A stretch of 64,000 nucleotides of DNA from contig NZ_JBIAOU010000001.1 in assembly GCF_042879035.1 (NCBI RefSeq), positions 992,001 through 1,056,000 of the forward strand. Direction: 5' to 3'. This DNA is from Rhodococcus_G sp042879035 (GTDB taxonomy: Bacteria > Actinomycetota > Actinomycetes > Mycobacteriales > Mycobacteriaceae). Positions 60,713-64,000 of the stretch are shown here, one piece after another. Within the stretch, counting starts at the first letter, position 1, and the number at the start of each line of letters is the position of its first letter. The position numbers and the translations under genes are program-made. The notes under the pieces are model-generated. The model did no database searches. It saw nothing but the letters and a program-made list of their open reading frames with translations, and was not told the DNA's origin.

Positions 60713-62617
60713 TCAGGGCGCCCGCAGTTGGGCCGCCAGGCGGACCGCGGCGTTCGCGTCGCCGTAGCCGCGGTAGCCGCGGACCCGCTGCACGACCTCG
60801 AAGAAGAAGTCGGCGCCGACGGTCGGCGTGAACAGGTGGAAGAACTCTCCGTCCGCGTCCGCGTCGTACAGGATGCCCGAGTCCGCCATCCGGTCGAGCA
60901 GTGCCCGCGGCAGACCGAACCGCGCATCGAGGTCGTCGTAGTAGTTCGACGGAATCGGCAGCGGCTCGAATCCCCGCGCCCGCATCGAGGCCGCGGTGGT
61001 GAAGATGTCGCTGCACCCGAACGCCACGTGCCCGATCCCGCCGCGGCGGGCGACCCCGAGGTGCGAGGTGACCGAGCCGGGCACCATGCCCAGCGTCAGC
61101 CGCAGGGGGTTCGGGCCACCGGACGGTTCCTCGAGCGCCCGGTTGCGGAGCATGCCCACGGCGTCGGTGACGTCGAGCCCCTCGTGCGGCTCCATCGCGA
61201 AAACCGACCGCAGCAACAGCATCACGCCGTCCCAGTTGTCCGCGGGAATGGCCAGGCCCACGTGGTCGACGCCGGTGAACAGCGGCACCTCGTCCTGCCA
61301 GTCTCGGCTGCTGGGGTACAGCTCGAACGCCGCCTCCCATGCCGCCGCGCTGGCCGGGCCGCGGACGTCCAGCGACGTCGCGTCGGTGATGTCGAGTCGC
61401 ACGACGTCCGTGTCGGTGCCGCCGTCGGCGCCGGGCATGGCGACGTCGCGGGCGCGGACCTCGAGGGCGCGGGCCCGCGCGGCCCACGACTCCGGATCCG
61501 CCGAACGCACCCCGATCTGCGTGAGCACCGGCAGATGGGCGGGCAGACCCGGGGCGGTCCACACCGTGCCCGCGCTCGCGTCGACCACCATCGTCACTCC
61601 GGCGTGCCGCCACAGCTGGAGGTCGTGCGCGCCGTGCACCCCGGCCAATCGGAACCCGAGCTGCCCCAGCACCGCCCGCAGTGCGTCGTTCTTGCCCGGT
61701 CCCGCGGCGATCCGCAGTGAGACAACACCTTCCAGCGGAGAGGCCGCCGGGGGCTCGAACAGTGCGGGTGCTGCCGACCGCGCGGCGGCCGCGGTCTGAC
61801 CCGCCACCTGACCCTCGAGGTACAGCAGGGACCGGTGCGCGTCGACGGCCGTCCGGCCCGTGTCCGAGCCGCGGAACGTGTCGTTGAAGATCTCCAGCGA
61901 CCACGGCCCGCGGTAGCCCGCGGCCTGCACGTGGCCACCGAACGCGGTGAGGTCGAAATTGCCCTGCCCCGGGAAGTTCCGGTAGTGGCGGCTCCACTGC
62001 AGCACGTCCATCGCCATCGCCGGCGCGTCCGCCAGTTGGAGGAAGAAGATCTTCTCCCCCGGGATGTCCCGGATACCCGACGGGTCGTCGCCGCGGGAGA
62101 GGATGTGGAAACTGTCGAGGCACACGCCCAGCGCGGGATGGTCGGCGGCGCGGACGACCTTCCACGAGTGCCGGTAGGTGTTGACGTGCGCCCCCCAGGC
62201 CAGGGCCTCGTAGGCGATGCGCAGGCCGCGCCGCTGCGCCGCATCGGCGAGGACGGACAGTTGCTCGGTGAGCCGGTCGTCGTCGCGGACCGCCTGCGGC
62301 AGCGGCGACGAGCACACCAGCAGGGTGTCGCAACCGAGCTGTTCCATCACGTCGAACTTGCGTTCCGCGCGAACGAGGTTGCGGGCGAAGGTGTCCGGAT
62401 CCGTCGAGTCGAAGTCCCGGAACGGCTGGTAGAGGTCGAGGGTCAGGCCGAGGTCGCGAGCACGCGCGGCGAGATCCCCCGCGGTCAGCGGAGACCCGAC
62501 GAAATCGGGCTCGAACACCTCGAACCCGTCGAATCCGGCCGCCGCGATCGCGGACAGCTTCTCCTCGAGGGTGCCGCTGAGCGAGACGGTGGCGATGGAC
62601 GTGCGCACTCGGTCCAC
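60713..62617 (-). CDS. qsuB: 3-dehydroshikimate dehydratase, QsuB-type two-domain enzyme
   Basis: A 634-residue protein. Residues about 1-285 form a xylose-isomerase-like TIM barrel (RTSIATVSLSGTLEEKLSAI, GLTLDLYQPFRDFDS, IFNDTFRG). Residues about 300-634 are a VOC/4-hydroxyphenylpyruvate dioxygenase-like half (GVDHVGLAIPADNWDG, FFFEVVQRVRGYRGYG). The barrel dehydrates 3-dehydroshikimate to protocatechuate; the role of the second half is debated. It starts just 2 bp after the aroQ gene ends. Confidence 0.93.
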   Translation of the reverse strand: MDRVRTSIATVSLSGTLEEKLSAIAAAGFDGFEVFEPDFVGSPLTAGDLAARARDLGLTLDLYQPFRDFDSTDPDTFARNLVRAERKFDVMEQLGCDTLLVCSSPLPQAVRDDDRLTEQLSVLADAAQRRGLRIAYEALAWGAHVNTYRHSWKVVRAADHPALGVCLDSFHILSRGDDPSGIRDIPGEKIFFLQLADAPAMAMDVLQWSRHYRNFPGQGNFDLTAFGGHVQAAGYRGPWSLEIFNDTFRGSDTGRTAVDAHRSLLYLEGQVAGQTAAAARSAAPALFEPPAASPLEGVVSLRIAAGPGKNDALRAVLGQLGFRLAGVHGAHDLQLWRHAGVTMVVDASAGTVWTAPGLPAHLPVLTQIGVRSADPESWAARARALEVRARDVAMPGADGGTDTDVVRLDITDATSLDVRGPASAAAWEAAFELYPSSRDWQDEVPLFTGVDHVGLAIPADNWDGVMLLLRSVFAMEPHEGLDVTDAVGMLRNRALEEPSGGPNPLRLTLGMVPGSVTSHLGVARRGGIGHVAFGCSDIFTTAASMRARGFEPLPIPSNYYDDLDARFGLPRALLDRMADSGILYDADADGEFFHLFTPTVGADFFFEVVQRVRGYRGYGDANAAVRLAAQLRAP

Positions 62618-62619
62618 GA

Positions 62620-63060
62620 TCAGCCCCGACGGCAGATGTACTCGATCGCGAGGCCGTAGCCCGCAATGCCCAGGCCCGCGATCACCCCGGTCGCGACCGG
62701 CGACACGTAGGAGTGGTTCCGGAACTCCTCGCGGGCGTGGACGTTGCTGATGTGCACCTCGACGAGCGGGACCTCGAGCGTCACCAGCGCGTCACGCAGC
62801 GCGACCGAGGTGTGGGTGTATCCGCCGGGGTTGACGACGACGCCGGACGCCTCCGTGCGTGCCTCGTGCACCCAGTCGATCAGCACACCCTCGTGGTTGG
62901 ACTGACGTGCCTCGACGGTGCGCCCGAACCCGGCGGCGGTCTCCACGCAGAGCGCGACGACATCGTCGAGCGTGTCCCGGCCGTACACCTCGGGCTGGCG
63001 CTGACCCAGCAGGTTGAGATTCGGTCCGTTCAGGACGTAGATGGGTCCCGGTGTCGTCAC
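62620..63060 (-). CDS. aroQ: Type II 3-dehydroquinate dehydratase
   Basis: A 146-residue dodecameric dehydroquinase. The motifs NGPNLNLLGQRQPEVYG with the catalytic Tyr, RQSNHEG, NPGGYTHTSVALRDAL and EVHISNVHAREEFR are all present. It converts 3-dehydroquinate to 3-dehydroshikimate; in this operon its role is catabolic (QsuC). The GTG start follows GGAGG. A 28-bp palindrome lies just upstream. Confidence 0.95.
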   Translation of the reverse strand: MTTPGPIYVLNGPNLNLLGQRQPEVYGRDTLDDVVALCVETAAGFGRTVEARQSNHEGVLIDWVHEARTEASGVVVNPGGYTHTSVALRDALVTLEVPLVEVHISNVHAREEFRNHSYVSPVATGVIAGLGIAGYGLAIEYICRRG

Positions 63061-63078
63061 GCCCAGCCTCCACAGTTA

Positions 63079-63106
63079 TGTACGAAATAGTGAATTACTT
63101 CGTACA
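63079..63106. promoter_or_regulatory. 28-bp operator-like palindrome before aroQ-qsuB
   Basis: TGTACGAA and TTCGTACA are perfect 8-bp arms separated by 12 bp (AT-rich, with AGT and ACT at mirrored positions). It ends 19 bp before the aroQ start, overlapping the probable promoter. It is unlike the AACTAWCCAGT sites, so a second regulator may control this operon. Confidence 0.7.
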
Positions 63107-63121
63107 CAGCTTAGCGCGCGG

Positions 63122-63136
63122 GGCGGGCCACCCGCC
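63122..63136 (-). terminator. Short GC hairpin after clpX
   Basis: On the minus strand GGCGGG-TGG-CCCGCC starts 3 bp after the clpX stop. There is no T tract; it may be a weak terminator. Confidence 0.35.
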
Positions 63137-63138
63137 GC

Positions 63139-64000
<862 letters not shown>

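Overview
The window is high-GC (about 70%) actinobacterial chromosome, most likely Rhodococcus or a close relative in the Mycobacteriales. Three things point there. The core gene order is the one I recall from Mycobacterium tuberculosis around Rv2409c-Rv2457c: transglutaminase/alpha-E/ATP-grasp, rpsT, holA, comEC, comEA, degV, octT, gpgP, rsfS, nadD, CoxE-like/MoxR, proA, rbsK, proB, obg, rpmA, rplU, rne, ndk, DUF4233, folC, valS, clpX. There is a mycothiol-dependent formaldehyde pathway. Typical rhodococcal accessory loci (ectoine, protocatechuate, quinate/shikimate) are inserted between the conserved blocks. Species assignment is inference.

Layout. 1-4.3 kb: an aquaporin (cut by the window edge) and a three-gene peptide-ligase-like operon. 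4.5-12.7 kb: rpsT, then a leftward run of DNA uptake/replication genes (comEA, comEC, holA) and methylglucose-lipopolysaccharide/NAD/ribosome-silencing genes (degV, octT, gpgP, rsfS, nadD). 12.7-18.1 kb: a VWA/MoxR pair, proA, ribokinase and a decayed acyl-CoA synthetase. 18.1-24.5 kb: an M20 amidohydrolase, a RecQ helicase fused to a phosphoribosyltransferase-like domain, and a probable iron-regulated operon of a flavin-dependent halogenase and a CPA2 antiporter. 24.7-28.9 kb: ectABC plus a 2-hydroxyacid dehydrogenase, then a sirtuin. 29.0-41.1 kb: housekeeping genes proB, obg, rpmA, rplU, rne, ndk, DUF4233, folC and valS. 41.2-51.0 kb: amidase, SDR, a Tat-exported siderophore-binding lipoprotein with a candidate IdeR box, a formate-dehydrogenase-like molybdoenzyme with FdhD, the mycothiol formaldehyde pair, and an ATPase-LuxR regulator. 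51.1-57.2 kb: beta-ketoadipate pathway (pcaIJ divergent from pcaB-pcaL-pcaR-pcaF). 57.4-63.1 kb: quinate/shikimate catabolism (shikimate dehydrogenase, TetR regulator, MHS transporter, QsuB-type dehydroshikimate dehydratase, type II dehydroquinase). The 3' part of clpX closes the window.

How the genes work together. The last two blocks form one route. Quinate or shikimate is imported, oxidised and dehydrated to 3-dehydroshikimate and then protocatechuate, and the pca genes take the ring-cleavage product to succinyl-CoA and acetyl-CoA. The ring-cleaving dioxygenase pcaHG is absent from the place where I would expect it. Many consecutive genes overlap by 4 bp (ATGA or GTGA), which supports the start choices and translational coupling.

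Data quality. Ten Ns at 57244-57253, flanked by G/C homopolymer sequence, mark an assembly gap. It lies inside an inverted repeat related to one at 51039-51084. I saw no tRNA, rRNA, CRISPR array, insertion sequence or prophage gene.
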